This document shows positions 33,429-43,495 of a DNA stretch of 64,000 nt, piece by piece. The translations under genes were made by a program, and so were the position numbers. Every line of letters starts with the position of its first letter. Within the stretch, counting starts at the first letter, position 1. Below the pieces are notes generated by a model. That model was given only the letters and a program-made list of their open reading frames with translations. It was not told the origin of the DNA and did no database searches. This stretch comes from Ascaphus truei. Taxonomy: Eukaryota > Chordata > Amphibia > Anura > Ascaphidae. Location of the stretch: positions 11,020,905 to 11,084,904 of the forward strand of contig CM071586.1 in assembly GCA_036426205.1 (NCBI GenBank), written 5' to 3'.

Positions 33429-34427
33429 ATGTCCAAGGCAAAAAAAACGGGCAATCAAGGTGTAACTAGGTACTTCTCACCACCTCAATGGGCTAAAGAG
33501 AGCACGATGGATCCCCAAGATGGCGCCGCGCCTCATGGCGCCACGTTACAATCGGGGAAGAAAACCCAGCTGAAAGAGCGCCCTCCAGCAAGCCCTGAAC
33601 ACCCCATAACCCGGTCGTACCTAGAGGAACTGCTGGCAGCAATGTCAGCAACACTTCAATCCTCCTTCCAAACGGAACTCAGGACCGACATAAGAAAAGA
33701 AATCTCAGGGCTTACCGAAAAAACAACCACCCTAGAGAACAAACTCACCGCATCTTTACAAAAACAGAGCGAAGCGGAGGAAGAGATTGGCCGCCTAGGA
33801 GAAGAGATTACCCTCCTTAAAGAAGAAATGGAGGAGCAAGAAAACCGTGACCGGCGCCAAAATATTCGCGTTCGGAACGTCCCTGAGTCAGTCACACAAG
33901 AACACCTCCGGCCCTATCTCCTGGAGCTCTTTACCTCGGTGTGCGGGGAGCTGGAGGAAAAGGAGGTTGAGCTAGACAGGGCTCATCGTGCCCTGGGACC
34001 TAAATCTGACGATCCAAAGCGGAGAAGAGACAATATAATAAAAATGCATAATTACACAACGAAGGAAAAGATCATTACGGCCTGCCGAGACCTGGGCGAA
34101 ATAAACTTTCAAAGTGAAACCCTTCAAGTTTATAAGGATCTTTCAAAGGCAACAAGGGATCGCAGACGGGAGCTCAAACCACTAACTAGCCTGCTCCGTG
34201 AGAAGGGAATCCAGTATCGATGGGGATTCCCTTTCAGACTCACGGTTAATAAAAACGGAAAGTTTTTATCCATGAGATACCCCGTGGACATGGCCCCCTT
34301 CGCACGAGCGCTGGGTCTAACTCCGCCACAAGCGTGGTCAGCGACCCACTCGACCGCCGAGGAAACCTCAGAAGACCCACCTCGAGCCTCCGAAAGGATT
34401 GCGGCCCTTCACCCCAGAGACAAGTGA
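33429..34427 (+). CDS. LINE ORF1 protein (L1/Tx1 type), intact frame
   Basis: A 332-residue RNA-binding protein that coats LINE RNA and assists target-primed reverse transcription. The ATG at 33429 (MSKAKKTGNQG) is preferred over an upstream GTG. Residues about 78-142 form a Glu/Lys-rich coiled coil (KLTASLQKQ, EEEIGRLGEE), the trimerisation region in L1 ORF1p. Residues about 144-230 fit the RRM (NIRVRNVPE at its start, then LDRAHRALGP). Residues about 235-300 are the C-terminal domain (LLREKGIQYRWGFPFRLTV). The length is typical of L1 ORF1p. The frame is fully open here, but the first copy at 24340-25500 is broken. Confidence 0.8.
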   Translation: MSKAKKTGNQGVTRYFSPPQWAKESTMDPQDGAAPHGATLQSGKKTQLKERPPASPEHPITRSYLEELLAAMSATLQSSFQTELRTDIRKEISGLTEKTTTLENKLTASLQKQSEAEEEIGRLGEEITLLKEEMEEQENRDRRQNIRVRNVPESVTQEHLRPYLLELFTSVCGELEEKEVELDRAHRALGPKSDDPKRRRDNIIKMHNYTTKEKIITACRDLGEINFQSETLQVYKDLSKATRDRRRELKPLTSLLREKGIQYRWGFPFRLTVNKNGKFLSMRYPVDMAPFARALGLTPPQAWSATHSTAEETSEDPPRASERIAALHPRDK

Positions 34428-35605
34428 CGGCCGCCGCGGCATCCAGACAAGCCCCCCACACGGACCCAGAGGAAGGAGAGCGCCTCCACTTACACTAAAG
34501 GACCCTTTACCGGGTCGAAGCCCCGCCGGAGAACGAGCCGCCGACCTTCCCGGGACGCTGACGCAGGACATCGCCCTCCGCGTGAAGTAACGCATCACCT
34601 GTTCCCGTGATGGCTTCAAAGAGGTCCCATCCACCGCCTGAAAGACCGAGCACCCGCTCAGATCAGCGCCATCGGAGAAGCCGCCCCGTGCTGCAGGTCC
34701 GCTGACCTCCCCACTCCAGAACCGGAGGGGAGGCCTGACTCCGGCCTTGCGTCCCTCCGCCCCGGCGTTCTTCCGTTCTTCGGTCCCTCCACAGTTGTGG
34801 ATTTTCGCCCCCTCCTTCCCCCGGTTGTCTCAGCTTCTTGAAGCGATCGCACGATCCACGGGAAAGGGGGGGGGGTGGGGACTCCCGGTTTGTCACCAGT
34901 GCCCAGCTTGCTCGTTAATGGACCACCGGACCCCGAGTCACATGGAAATCGCCGACTCTTAAGGCCACAGATAACTGAAGCCTCGGTCGCTGAGCCGCTC
35001 GCTACTAGGGGTGGCCAGGCCGATCAGGTCGGACTAGGTGACTTAAGTTATAAGTTATAGTTGATGTTCCGGAGTGTGAAAGTAGAATGTTAAGCTGTTA
35101 TATTTCAAATGCTGCCCCATTTCCCCCCCCCCATGATGCCCATCTGCAATAATATTAAAGGTTTTAAACATTCTAGCAATCAGTAAGCGCACATTATCAG
35201 TCCCTCTGCGCACTGATCTCCGATTATGGGGGGGGTGCATGGTAGGGGGAGAGCGTGAGGGAAGGGGGGGGCGCGTGGCTGGGTANNNNNNNNNNNNNNN
35301 NNNNNNNNNNNNNNNNNNNNNNNNNNNNNNNNNNNNNNNNNNNNNNNNNNNNNNNNNNNNNNNACAGCACTCACAACCCACGCGCCACCCGCCGCCTCAC
35401 ACCCTAGCAGGACACACGACTCAGATTTTTACATCACTTATGTCACCAAAATATACATCGTACTGTGGTGTGCTTACAATAAACCATTTTTATACAACAT
35501 CGTATTACATTTTCTTCCATCTTTCTTTTCAATATTATTATCCAACCTTTACAACAAACAGTCACCTATTGTTCCACGATTTATAAATAATACTACCTAT
35601 TACGC
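34428..35605 (+). other. LINE inter-ORF sequence followed by inserted DNA and a gap
   Basis: Bases 34428-34860 continue the LINE (shared with 25390-25750). Beyond about 35040 the sequence changes to AT-rich DNA with a 78-N gap (35286-35363) and leads to the Helitron-like 3' end. No coding region is supported. Confidence 0.4.
35286..35363. other. Assembly gap (78 N)
   Basis: A run of N flanked by G-rich sequence on the left and a CA/CCGCC-rich sequence on the right. Confidence 0.95.
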
Positions 35606-35641
35606 ATTTACATCCCGGGCAACGCCGGGTCTCTCAGCTAG
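35606..35641 (+). mobile_element. Helitron-like 3' terminus
   Basis: CCCGGGCAACGCCGGG (35614-35629) forms a hairpin, followed by TCTCTCAGCTAG and then T. It is nearly identical to the reverse complement of the end at 5295. The 5' end of this copy was not found; it probably lies between 35040 and the gap. Confidence 0.6.
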
Positions 35642-36110
35642 TGTTACACTAAAAGAAAAAGCACTCAGATGAAGCTAGTGCGCAAGGGAAGGCTGAAGTT
35701 ATTTTCCCTGGTTGCTAAACTGTTTAAAACACATCAACAGCGCAGAGCTGCATATTATATGTATGACAAAAGGTCTGAAGTGTTTAAAATGTTGGAAATG
35801 TAACTGTGGCCTCCCTCCCCCCCCCCCCCCCCCCTCCTTCATCCCCCCCCTCTCCCTCCCCCCCCCCCCCCCTTCCCCCCCTCCCCCCCCTCCCGCCTTC
35901 CCCTCCCCCCTTCCCCTCCCCCCTCTCCACGCCCCTATTACCAAGGTTGTCTATATTGTTAACCGCCTGACATGTCAGCGGAAAAGGTACTTAGATGAAT
36001 CTGCTATGCAAAGAAACTGCTGAAAACACCCTCAGGCCATCAAAATGCTTGAAATCTGTCAAAGGTGCAAAAGTGTACCCAAATATATATCCCAAGATTT
36101 AAAGTGGGAC
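35642..36110. other. Flank of the Helitron insertion, C-rich tract, no gene
   Basis: Holds a C-rich tract at 35813-35930 (CCCCCTCC type) and otherwise unassigned AT-rich sequence. The LINE appears to resume near 36110. Confidence 0.4.
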
Positions 36111-36123
36111 TCGGACCGCCTTT

Positions 36124-36149
36124 CCCCCCCCCCCCCCCCCCCCCCCCCC
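36124..36149. repeat. Poly-C run
   Basis: An uninterrupted C homopolymer of about 26 bases in the LINE inter-ORF region. Confidence 0.9.
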
Positions 36150-36582
36150 ACTCCCTGACTAAGAGACTTTGTTAAAGAAAGTAGATGGTATTATACGAGA
36201 AAGGGGAAAGAGTGTTAAGTAAATTTAGTAGAGGGTCTGGACCCTTCTGACGTCCAACGGCTGACGAGCCCGGAACCACCCCTGAAGGGCCCTTTAGCCC
36301 AAATGCCGGTCGCCCTTAGGACTGGCAATATTTTGTTAAGGTCTATAGTAGACCTCATCACTACTTTTCTTTATCTGCTGACCCTGTCCCAGCAGATCTT
36401 TGCCCCACCCTCCTCTACTCCCGCCCACGCCCCCCCTCCTCGGCTCAAAACATCTGTTCTGAACAAAAAAGACATCCACCCTCCATGTTTACAGAAACAT
36501 AAACTAGGCTCGGACCTACCGGATCACGGCCTCCCCAGTGGGAAAGGTGAGGCCTTACGGTTCTATCTAAAAAAGAGTCCGA

Positions 36583-37485
36583 ATGGCTAGCCAAACCACG
36601 ATTAAGTTAACCCCCCTCAATGTAAAAGGCCTCCAGAATAACAGAAAAAGGAGACTAGCACTCCAAGATATGAAAAGGTCAGGGGGAGACATTATATTCC
36701 TAGAGGAGACCCACTTCACATCCCAAGACCCCCCAAATTTATTCAAAAAAGTGTTCCCAATGTGTTTTTTCGCATCATTCAGTAGTAAGAAAAGGGGAGT
36801 GGCTATCCTAATCAGACAAGGCACCCCATTCAATCACGTCAAAACTACAGCGGACCCAGAGGGTAGATTCCTAGTGGTATATGGCTCCCTAGCGGGCTCA
36901 GCAATCGCTCTGATTAATGTGTACACCCCAAACGAGAACCAAACGGAATTTCTGCAAACTGTTCTTGAGGGCATTGACCCGGGATATCTGTCATCGATGA
37001 TAGTGGGAGGAGACCTAAACATGGTCTTAAACCTCACCGAGGACAGATCGACCACAATGGGACCTCCTCGTACAACCCACTACCAGATCATAGGGAAAAG
37101 GTTCAGGGGAATTCTGAGCGAGTTTTCACTAGTAGACGTGTGGAGATCCCAGCACCAGGGCCAGAGAGACTACACCTTTTACTCAGCCCCTCACCAGACC
37201 TACTCTCGAATAGACCACTTTTTGGCCCCTAAAAATGTGTTGGAGGCAACTACCAGCTCTGACATAGGACCAATCACATGGTCCGATCACGCCCCGATCA
37301 CCCTGTCCTTATCAACCCCCTTTGAAAAAACAACAAATTATTCATGGAGGTTAAATGACTCATTGCTCAACCATCCTGAGATAGAAAGGGAGATCAGATC
37401 CGCTATTCGAGACTACTTCTTTTTTAACTCAGGATCCGTTTCCTCCCCAGCAATCCTATGGGAAGTCCATAAGGCAACCATATAG
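36583..37485 (+). pseudogene. LINE ORF2 endonuclease domain, truncated
   Basis: The frame opens at MASQTTIKLTPLNVKGLQNN and covers the apurinic-endonuclease-like domain that nicks target DNA. Motifs: N in LNVKGL, E in IFLEETHF, INVYTPNE, D-x-N in VGGDLNMVL, RIDHFL and SDHAPI near the end, so the main catalytic residues are present. It stops with TAG after 300 residues, against about 1200 or more in full ORF2. Bases 37486-37600 still look like ORF2 sequence in another frame, so a mutation is followed by a real truncation. No RT remains. Confidence 0.8.
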
Positions 37486-37620
37486 AGGGAAATTCATTTC
37501 CATCGCGTCCCACAGGAAATAAGCCCGCCAAAAGCTAATAAAGGAGCTTACAGATAACATCAAAACAATAGAGCAAACCCATAAAGCTAACCCCTCAAAA
37601 AGAAATCCACCTCCACGGTG

Positions 37621-38000
37621 TCCCACCTCCGTGTGAGGTGTCTCTCGTGGAGCTTCTCACTTGCAGAATATCTCTTACTGTAGAGCCTGTCTGAGTCCAG
37701 ATGCAGGCCGCGATCACCGCGTGCAACTGGCACCGGTGATATCACATACTGTGTGTACTATAGAAAGCACCCCCCTTTGCACTGAAGGGGCCTCTCTTGA
37801 AGCAGCCAAAGCTAACTACTGTGGCTACACTGCAAAGCAATACTGTCTCAGCCTAGCTATCCTGCTCAGCTAAGGTGGCAGCATCCCTATGTTGGGTCTG
37901 TCCCTAGCTGCAGCAACTCACTGGTGACTCAGGGCTATCTGGGGCCTGGGGAGGGTACTCTGGCCTAGTGCATTGGTCATTGACCCTCTCTGCCTCCCAT
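37621..38000. other. No recognised feature
   Basis: This is moderately GC-rich sequence beyond the LINE with no domain-bearing frame on either strand. Confidence 0.3.
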
Positions 38001-38221
38001 CCCTGAGTGACTTCCTTCCTCTCTTTCTCTCTTCTTGTCCCTCTTTTTCTCTCTCCTTGTCCCCCTCTCTCTCCTTGCCCCTCACTCTCTTTCTCTCTCT
38101 CCTTGTCCCTCTCTCTCCCCTTGTCCCTCTCTCTTTCTCTCCTTGCCCCCCTCTCTCTCTCCCTCTCTCTTTGTCCCTCTCTCTCTTTCTCTCTCTCTCC
38201 TTGTCACTCTCTCTCTCCCAG

Positions 38222-38291
<70 letters not shown>

Positions 38292-38304
38292 ACACACACA
38301 CACA
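38001..38304. repeat. CT-rich tract followed by (CA)n
   Basis: Bases 38020-38218 are CTCTCT/CCTTGTCCC repeats, and 38219-38304 is (CA)n with two or three CAGACA interruptions. The cysteine/valine and serine/leucine frames here are low-complexity artefacts. Confidence 0.95.
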
Positions 38305-39323
38305 TTACAGCAGCACGAATACTTAGTTTTCTGAGTATTCCTCGCTATCGCCCGGCTCCGTGCTCACTTCCGTGCGCGTGCGCAGCCCTAGTATACAATG
38401 GCTGGCTAACCACAGCCAACTATAAGTGCCGCGCGCGTGCCCCCACTATATTACGGGCCTAACGGAGACCAGTAGAAGTGTAACACAGAAGTACGCTGGG
38501 AAAGAAATCCTATGTTTGGTGCACACTATATTAAAGTACATTTTTGACTAGAGAAAAATTAATGGTTCATAAATTTTTACTTTTATTGTATCGTAAAAAT
38601 GTGTACCATAAATAAGTAGGTATTGACAATCAATACAGTAGGTTTTAGCAACACTTCTACTGCATTTTATTTCATGTAGGAAACAAAAACATATACAGTA
38701 CTGTACTGTAATGGGTTAACAGGAACTTCTAAGAGGAAAACAAGCCGCACCCTGCATTTCTTAATAAAAACACACTAAGTTTCGTTTCTCTCCATTTGTA
38801 GGACAGAGGAATGAGACTAGTTTTTCTGAAGGTGGGAGGGTCCTTCAAGGTTACTATAGCATGTTGCTAAAGCTACTATTCTCCTGCAAGATTAAGGCAG
38901 GGAAAGTGTATCCTCTGAGAGTCAGTCTCTGTGTTCCTGACAGCCTGCTAAGAAGCTCCTGAGACTGCTGCTGGTGAGAGGATCCTGCATGTCTACAGAG
39001 CCCCAGACATTATCAGAACTGAAGTACTACAGAGGGAAGGAGACTTTCAAGGTCACTGCTTGACTGTAAGTGAACCCTCTTTACTAAATAAGGTTATATA
39101 TCATATACACTTATCCTATAAGGTAAGTGGGGCTTTCCTTTTTACCTTTGGAACTTCCTCAAACCCTGTAAATGCGAAGCACCTTCTCTCCCCACCATCA
39201 TTAAGTCAAACCTAAAATAATGATCTCTTAAATGAATCATTTCAGTAGCTTGGATTCATAGCTACTGTCCCACACCCATAGTCACTCCTATCATCCAGGG
39301 TGGCCAAGCACTGCCCTGTGCAC
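38305..39323. other. No recognised gene; possible PLE-flanking sequence
   Basis: AT-rich sequence without supported frames. Because a hammerhead-like motif follows at 39324, part of this may be the body or arm of a Penelope-like element, but no RT or GIY-YIG motif is visible. Confidence 0.3.
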
Positions 39324-39365
39324 AACCCTGAGGAAGGTCCCGCTTCGTTGATCAAAACGTTGGTT
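39324..39365 (+). ncRNA. Hammerhead-like motif, isolated
   Basis: Stem I AACC/GGUU; core CUGAGGA (C3 and G8 kept, position 7 changed to G); stem II GGUC/GAUC; then AAAACGUU, so G12 of GAAA is A; cleavage base U. A short AATACA-type tail and a CTGTCTCTCTGTC stretch follow, as in PLE ends. The G12 change would be expected to reduce cleavage strongly. Confidence 0.5.
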
Positions 39366-39526
39366 GCGGTGTCCTGTATTTTCAATACACATCTTTGGAG
39401 TACAATCAACTGTGTGCTGTCTCTCTGTCACAGACCTGCTTCTGGTAGCTGTAAATGTATTTTATGCATATGGGACAAGCATCAGGATACATTGGGATCT
39501 GTGAGTGCTAACTGGCACATTATTTA

Positions 39527-39565
<39 letters not shown>

Positions 39566-39640
39566 ACACACAACAACAACACACACAACACACACAACAC
39601 AACACACACACACCACACACCACACACAACACACACTGTT
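39527..39640. repeat. (TA)n-(CA)n compound microsatellite
   Basis: A TA run from 39527 is followed by CA repeats interrupted by single A insertions (ACACAACACAC). Confidence 0.9.
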
Positions 39641-39781
39641 GACAAATCACACAAAATCTACTCGCACAAACAAATGCTACTCGCCACCTAGTACCAACGT
39701 GTGTGTTTGGGCCAATATTTACTCGCCCTGGGGGTATAATCCACTCGCCCGGGGGCGAGAGTAATTTAGGTTTGTCGAACA

Positions 39782-39783
<2 letters not shown>

Positions 39784-39816
<33 letters not shown>
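39784..39816. repeat. (TA)n microsatellite
   Basis: About sixteen TA units. C-rich sequence with repeats of the CACATCACTCTCCCCCC type follows to about 40140, resembling the 26-bp minisatellite further right. Confidence 0.9.
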
Positions 39817-39818
<2 letters not shown>

Positions 39819-40240
39819 CTGATTACCTCCGCTCCCCATCTCCATTCCCCCCCCCAATTCCCAGCTCCATCCCCCCCATTTAACGCTCTGTGACCCCCCT
39901 TTCACAGGCCACATATACACTCTCCCCCCTGCACCTCACATCACTCTCCCCCCCAGCACCCACATCACTCTCGCCCTGCACCCCTCATCACTCTCCCCCC
40001 TTGAACCTTCCACAGCACTATCCCCCCTGCATCCCCCCTGTCCAAGGCACTCGCCCCCCCCCCTCCCAGCGCTCCTCAGTGTGGCTGGGTGAAGTCGGGG
40101 GATGTGGTCCCCAGCGCTCCTCCCCCCCCCCCATCCCCTGTGCACCTTTAAAGTCCAGTGATGGTGTAATTCTGCTGGAAGTTAATGTTGTCACTTCTGG
40201 GAGATAGGTAGAGCCGGCAGATATGATCTTTAAGCCTCCA

Positions 40241-40271
40241 CCCTACGCGTATCATAAGACTTCATCAGGGG
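40241..40271 (-). ncRNA. Hammerhead-like motif, short form, left PLE arm
   Basis: Stem I CCC/GGG, canonical core CUGAUGA, a shortened stem II (about nine bases fewer than the partner), then GAUACGCGUA. The stem II loss probably prevents folding. Confidence 0.5.
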
Positions 40272-40768
40272 TATAAAATAATGTGTTGCATGCTGGTACA
40301 TTTATAGACTAAACCAACTTCTAATAGGTTAATTGGTGAGCCAATGTCTTCAGCAGGCAAACAAAATGATCTCTGAATGACAAATATATATACCAAACCC
40401 ATATACAGTAATTATAAAATGCATATGCAAACAATTTTAATAACAAATAATCATAAAATAATTTACTCAAATTAATAATAAAAAAACTTATTAATAAAAA
40501 TAATAAAAATACGAGGATGAGGTTAACACATAACAATATTCGAACCGGAATTGCATATATAGATGGATTGCTTATGACGAAATGCATCTGATATTAGCAG
40601 ATATTAGCAGATAAGAGAATCACTATATCATAATTTATACAGAGTTTGTTAAATAGAGATCTCTAACATAGCAGTTTAGAACAGAGCAGAGAATAATAAC
40701 AGCAGTTGATCACATGGCAACCATTTGTGCTTCCAACTAATCAGCATAAAGTTGTCAGTTATTATTTT

Positions 40769-41674
40769 TTATATGCAAAATTGCATTTGCTGCAGAAAGG
40801 CACCAAGATCAATATCTGTATTGAAACCAAGTGGAACCAATGTTTTCATAGTATGGATCCACTTGGTCTCAAGCTTGGTGATGGCGTTGACATTGTCGCC
40901 TCCTCTCCAATTTATGGTTAATTTATCAATGCCAATACATTGAATGCCCACAGGGTTGCCATTGTGTTCTTCACAAAAGTGTCTAGATAATCTGTGTTGT
41001 AAAAATCCTTTCTGTATGTTAGTGATGTGTTCTGCAAAGCGTAGCTTCAGCTTTCTAGTGGTGCGCCCTATATATTGTTTCTTACAGGGGCACTGTATAA
41101 GATATACAATATTGGACGAATCACAGTTGATGAAATGCTTAATATTATATTTTATCCCTGTATGAGTTGAAGAAAAGCTTCTAGCTTGTTTAGCACCATG
41201 TTGATCCAGTTTACACATTTTACATTTTAGGCATTTAAAGAAGCCCTTAGACTCCAAAAACGTGCCCACAGTAGTGGTTTTATGAGAAGGTTTTAGACAG
41301 CTTGGTGCTAAATGTTTTTTGAAAGTGTCAGCTTTAGTAAATAGCACTTTGGGGATGAGTGGAAGATGTGACTGTAAAATTGGGTCTTTTAATACTAGGG
41401 GCCAATGTTTCTTAATTACTTTTTTGATTAGTGGGGCTAATGGGTTATATTCCGTAATAAATGGAACATCTATCTTGTTCTCCAAATTTTCAGCATGTTT
41501 GGTCTTTCTTGCATTATGTTTTAATAGATCTTTTCGGTCAATATTACTTATTTTAGAGTAAGCCTGATCTAGAACTATTTTCTTATAGTTCTTAGATTTA
41601 AATTTATCAAACATAATTCCGACTTGTTCCTCATAAATACTATTGTTTGTACAATTGCGTTTTATTCTACACAT
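40769..41674 (-). CDS. GIY-YIG endonuclease of a Penelope-like element, open frame
   Basis: A 301-residue frame starting MCRIKRNCTN, which matches the conserved RxRRNC segment joining RT and endonuclease in PLEs, so the true protein would have begun further upstream. Residues 15-130 form the linker (YSKISNIDRKDLL, FTKADTFKKHLAPS) and include a Cys-rich CLKCKMC patch. The GIY-YIG domain follows: VYLIQCPCKKQYIGRTTRKLKLRFAEH, described here in pieces as VYLIQ, YIGRTT and RFAEH, with SRHF and an acidic helix (KLETKWIHTMKTL) after it. This enzyme nicks target DNA for PLE insertion. It is unusually well kept for an element that has lost its RT. Confidence 0.75.
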   Translation of the reverse strand: MCRIKRNCTNNSIYEEQVGIMFDKFKSKNYKKIVLDQAYSKISNIDRKDLLKHNARKTKHAENLENKIDVPFITEYNPLAPLIKKVIKKHWPLVLKDPILQSHLPLIPKVLFTKADTFKKHLAPSCLKPSHKTTTVGTFLESKGFFKCLKCKMCKLDQHGAKQARSFSSTHTGIKYNIKHFINCDSSNIVYLIQCPCKKQYIGRTTRKLKLRFAEHITNIQKGFLQHRLSRHFCEEHNGNPVGIQCIGIDKLTINWRGGDNVNAITKLETKWIHTMKTLVPLGFNTDIDLGAFLQQMQFCI

Positions 41675-41815
41675 TTCTCCCGAGGAATGTTATCAAGCCA
41701 GATATTTAAATGGTTCCTGACTGCCTCAATATAATTGAGGCAACTTACCGGTTTATGGTATGTTTTAGTGCAGATCTTGCCATTCTCTATATAAATAAGT
41801 AAGTCAAGAAACTAA
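41675..41815 (-). pseudogene. PLE reverse transcriptase C-terminal remnant
   Basis: In another minus-strand frame, FLDLLIYIENGKI, TKTYHKP, YIEAVRNHLNIWL and NIPRE are the C-terminal RT and thumb motifs of PLEs. A one-base frameshift separates this from the endonuclease frame. The catalytic palm is missing. Confidence 0.55.
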
Positions 41816-41931
41816 ATTTCACTATGCTAAATTTACAAGTGAAGTGAAGATTAAATGTGTTCAAATTAATATATTCCAAAAATGAAGTTGGTTTAGCCTA
41901 TAAATGTGCCAGCATTCAACACAATTTTATT

Positions 41932-41971
41932 CCCCTGATGAAGTCTTACTAACAAGACGATACGCGTAGGG
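41932..41971 (+). ncRNA. Hammerhead-like motif with canonical CUGAUGA, right PLE arm
   Basis: Stem I CCC/GGG; core CUGAUGA; stem II GUCUU/AAGAC with a six-base loop; then GAU instead of GAA (A14 to U); palindromic stem III ACGCGU; A at the cleavage position. The A14 change occurs in both arms, so it predates the duplication of the arms or is characteristic of the subfamily. Confidence 0.6.
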
Positions 41972-42066
41972 TGGAGGCTTAAAGATCATATCTGCCGGTT
42001 CTCTCTATCTCCCAGAATTGACAACATTAACTTCCAGCAGTATTACACCATCTCTGGACTTTAAAA

Positions 42067-42590
42067 TCTACTGCTCCGTCAAACGGATCCTATTGTGGTG
42101 ACGTCATACTCGCAATCTCGCGAGGTTGGAGGAGCAGCAAGAAGTTATCGGAAGGCAGCTGCAGTCTCAGCATGTGCAGTCTCGGCGTTCCACGTGGAGC
42201 CAGGGAAGACCCCCTTACAGACAAGCAGAGGAGAGGATTTATGTAGCCTAAATGCCCAAATTGTCTGCTACTTTGTAAGTAGCGTTCTACTTTTGCGCAT
42301 TCACTGAATACAAACGTACTTCACCATATTTTGTCTCTTTTTCACAGTCTTCATCTACAGAAATTAGCAATTGTCTCCATTCTAATTCACTCAATCAACA
42401 CCCTTTTTTATTGCATATCACTGTTTGCGCCTGTGTTTTTCTTCCTCTGTTTCATATATACTGTGTGCTCATTTGCATGTCATTTCCCAGAATCCCTTGC
42501 TGCAGTGGAAGTGCTGTGTGCTGGGTGATAATGGGGAAAGGCGGGGTTGCAGACCTGCCTAAGACATGCAGATGAGCATACAGTTGTATT

Positions 42591-42644
<54 letters not shown>

Positions 42645-43495
42645 CAAAAAGAAGACAGAGAGCGAACGCCCCATAGTGTATTATTGTACATTTAATTAGA
42701 GGGGGGGTTGGAGGAGGGATTAAAAACCCTCACAAAGTAGATGTGAATAACAAGCAAATTATGATAAAAATCACCACCGAGGCAAGCACCATCCCGTGTC
42801 ACGTCGGCAGTCCAACAGGAAATCTTCGAACGATTCACCCGGTAGCGTTCATCCTCTGAACAATCAATAAAAGTCCTCCACGCAATGTGGTATTAGAGTA
42901 GGGCCTCAATGAAACACCATACACGCTCCGGCCGTAAAGCGTGAATGTAACGTAATGTCGTAATGTACGTCCCTAAATATATACATATACATACATACAC
43001 ACACATGGCCATAGTTAGGATTAAAGACCCACTCTGGGACTAGACACTGCAACATTGGGTGATTAGGTTGCCTGTTTGTAGCCAGCAAGAGGTTATATCT
43101 ACACCATTCAACACACACACCCGGTCTATCCTTCCATTGCATAAAAAAAAATACTATCTACTATGTGGATTGCAATTATTATTCTGCCTCATTAGGAGTT
43201 GAATGTCAAAGCAAAACAAATAATCTGAATGCGGGCCCAGGACTTGAACAGGTTTATCATTTTGCACTAGATAAAGGGAATTACCCAATGTATAATCCTT
43301 TTGTGTTTACATATGTATGCGTGTGCATGTATGTTTAGCGGTGTGCCAACCTATGTACACAGAAATCTATGGTTGAAGTGTTGGTTTACTTGACCCTTGT
43401 ACCCTTGATGCTTCCCCATTCCGATTGCTAATCCAACTACATAGACACTTCAGTTGGAATAGACTATTAATGGTTACAAATGGCCACAGGTTGTT
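42067..43495. other. No gene recognised; one TA microsatellite
   Basis: Bases 42594-42641 are (TA)n. The remaining sequence has short frames only and no recognisable domains. 42070-42250 may still be outer PLE repeat sequence (TGACGTCA-like motif near 42102). Confidence 0.3.

Larger units (their letters stand above)
25759..34860. repeat. Second copy of the 9.25-kb duplication (clean)
   Basis: The order is: integrase, chromodomain, LTR, minus-strand gypsy, LTR, non-coding interior, gypsy fragment, LINE ORF1. The left junction is abrupt: LINE 3' sequence to 25758, then mid-integrase. The right side continues into more LINE sequence, so copy 2 is the one with a natural continuation. Confidence 0.85.
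33285..37620 (+). mobile_element. Tx1/L1-like LINE, interrupted and 3'-truncated
   Basis: A GC-rich 5' UTR (from about 33285), ORF1 (33429-34427), a long inter-ORF region with a Helitron-like insertion, and an ORF2 limited to the endonuclease (36583-37485). The ORF1 type (coiled coil plus RRM) and an apurinic-endonuclease-like ORF2 start place it in the L1/Tx1 group. The RT and 3' tail are absent; homology appears to fade near 37600. Confidence 0.7.
40147..42066 (-). mobile_element. Penelope-like element with inverted arms, mostly lacking RT
   Basis: About 40147-40330 is the reverse complement of about 41885-42066; both contain CGCGTAGGGTGGAGGCTTAA, ATCATATCTGCCGG and TTAACTTCCAGCAG (in opposite senses). 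Each arm has a hammerhead-like motif. On the minus strand, RT-thumb remnants (41740-41815) lead, after a frameshift, into an open GIY-YIG frame (40769-41674). Nearly all of the RT is deleted. Inverted terminal repeats plus RT and GIY-YIG define the PLE family. Confidence 0.75.

Noticed and set aside
37918..38301. Cysteine/valine-rich small protein.
   Set aside because: It is a translation of (CA)n and (CT)n.
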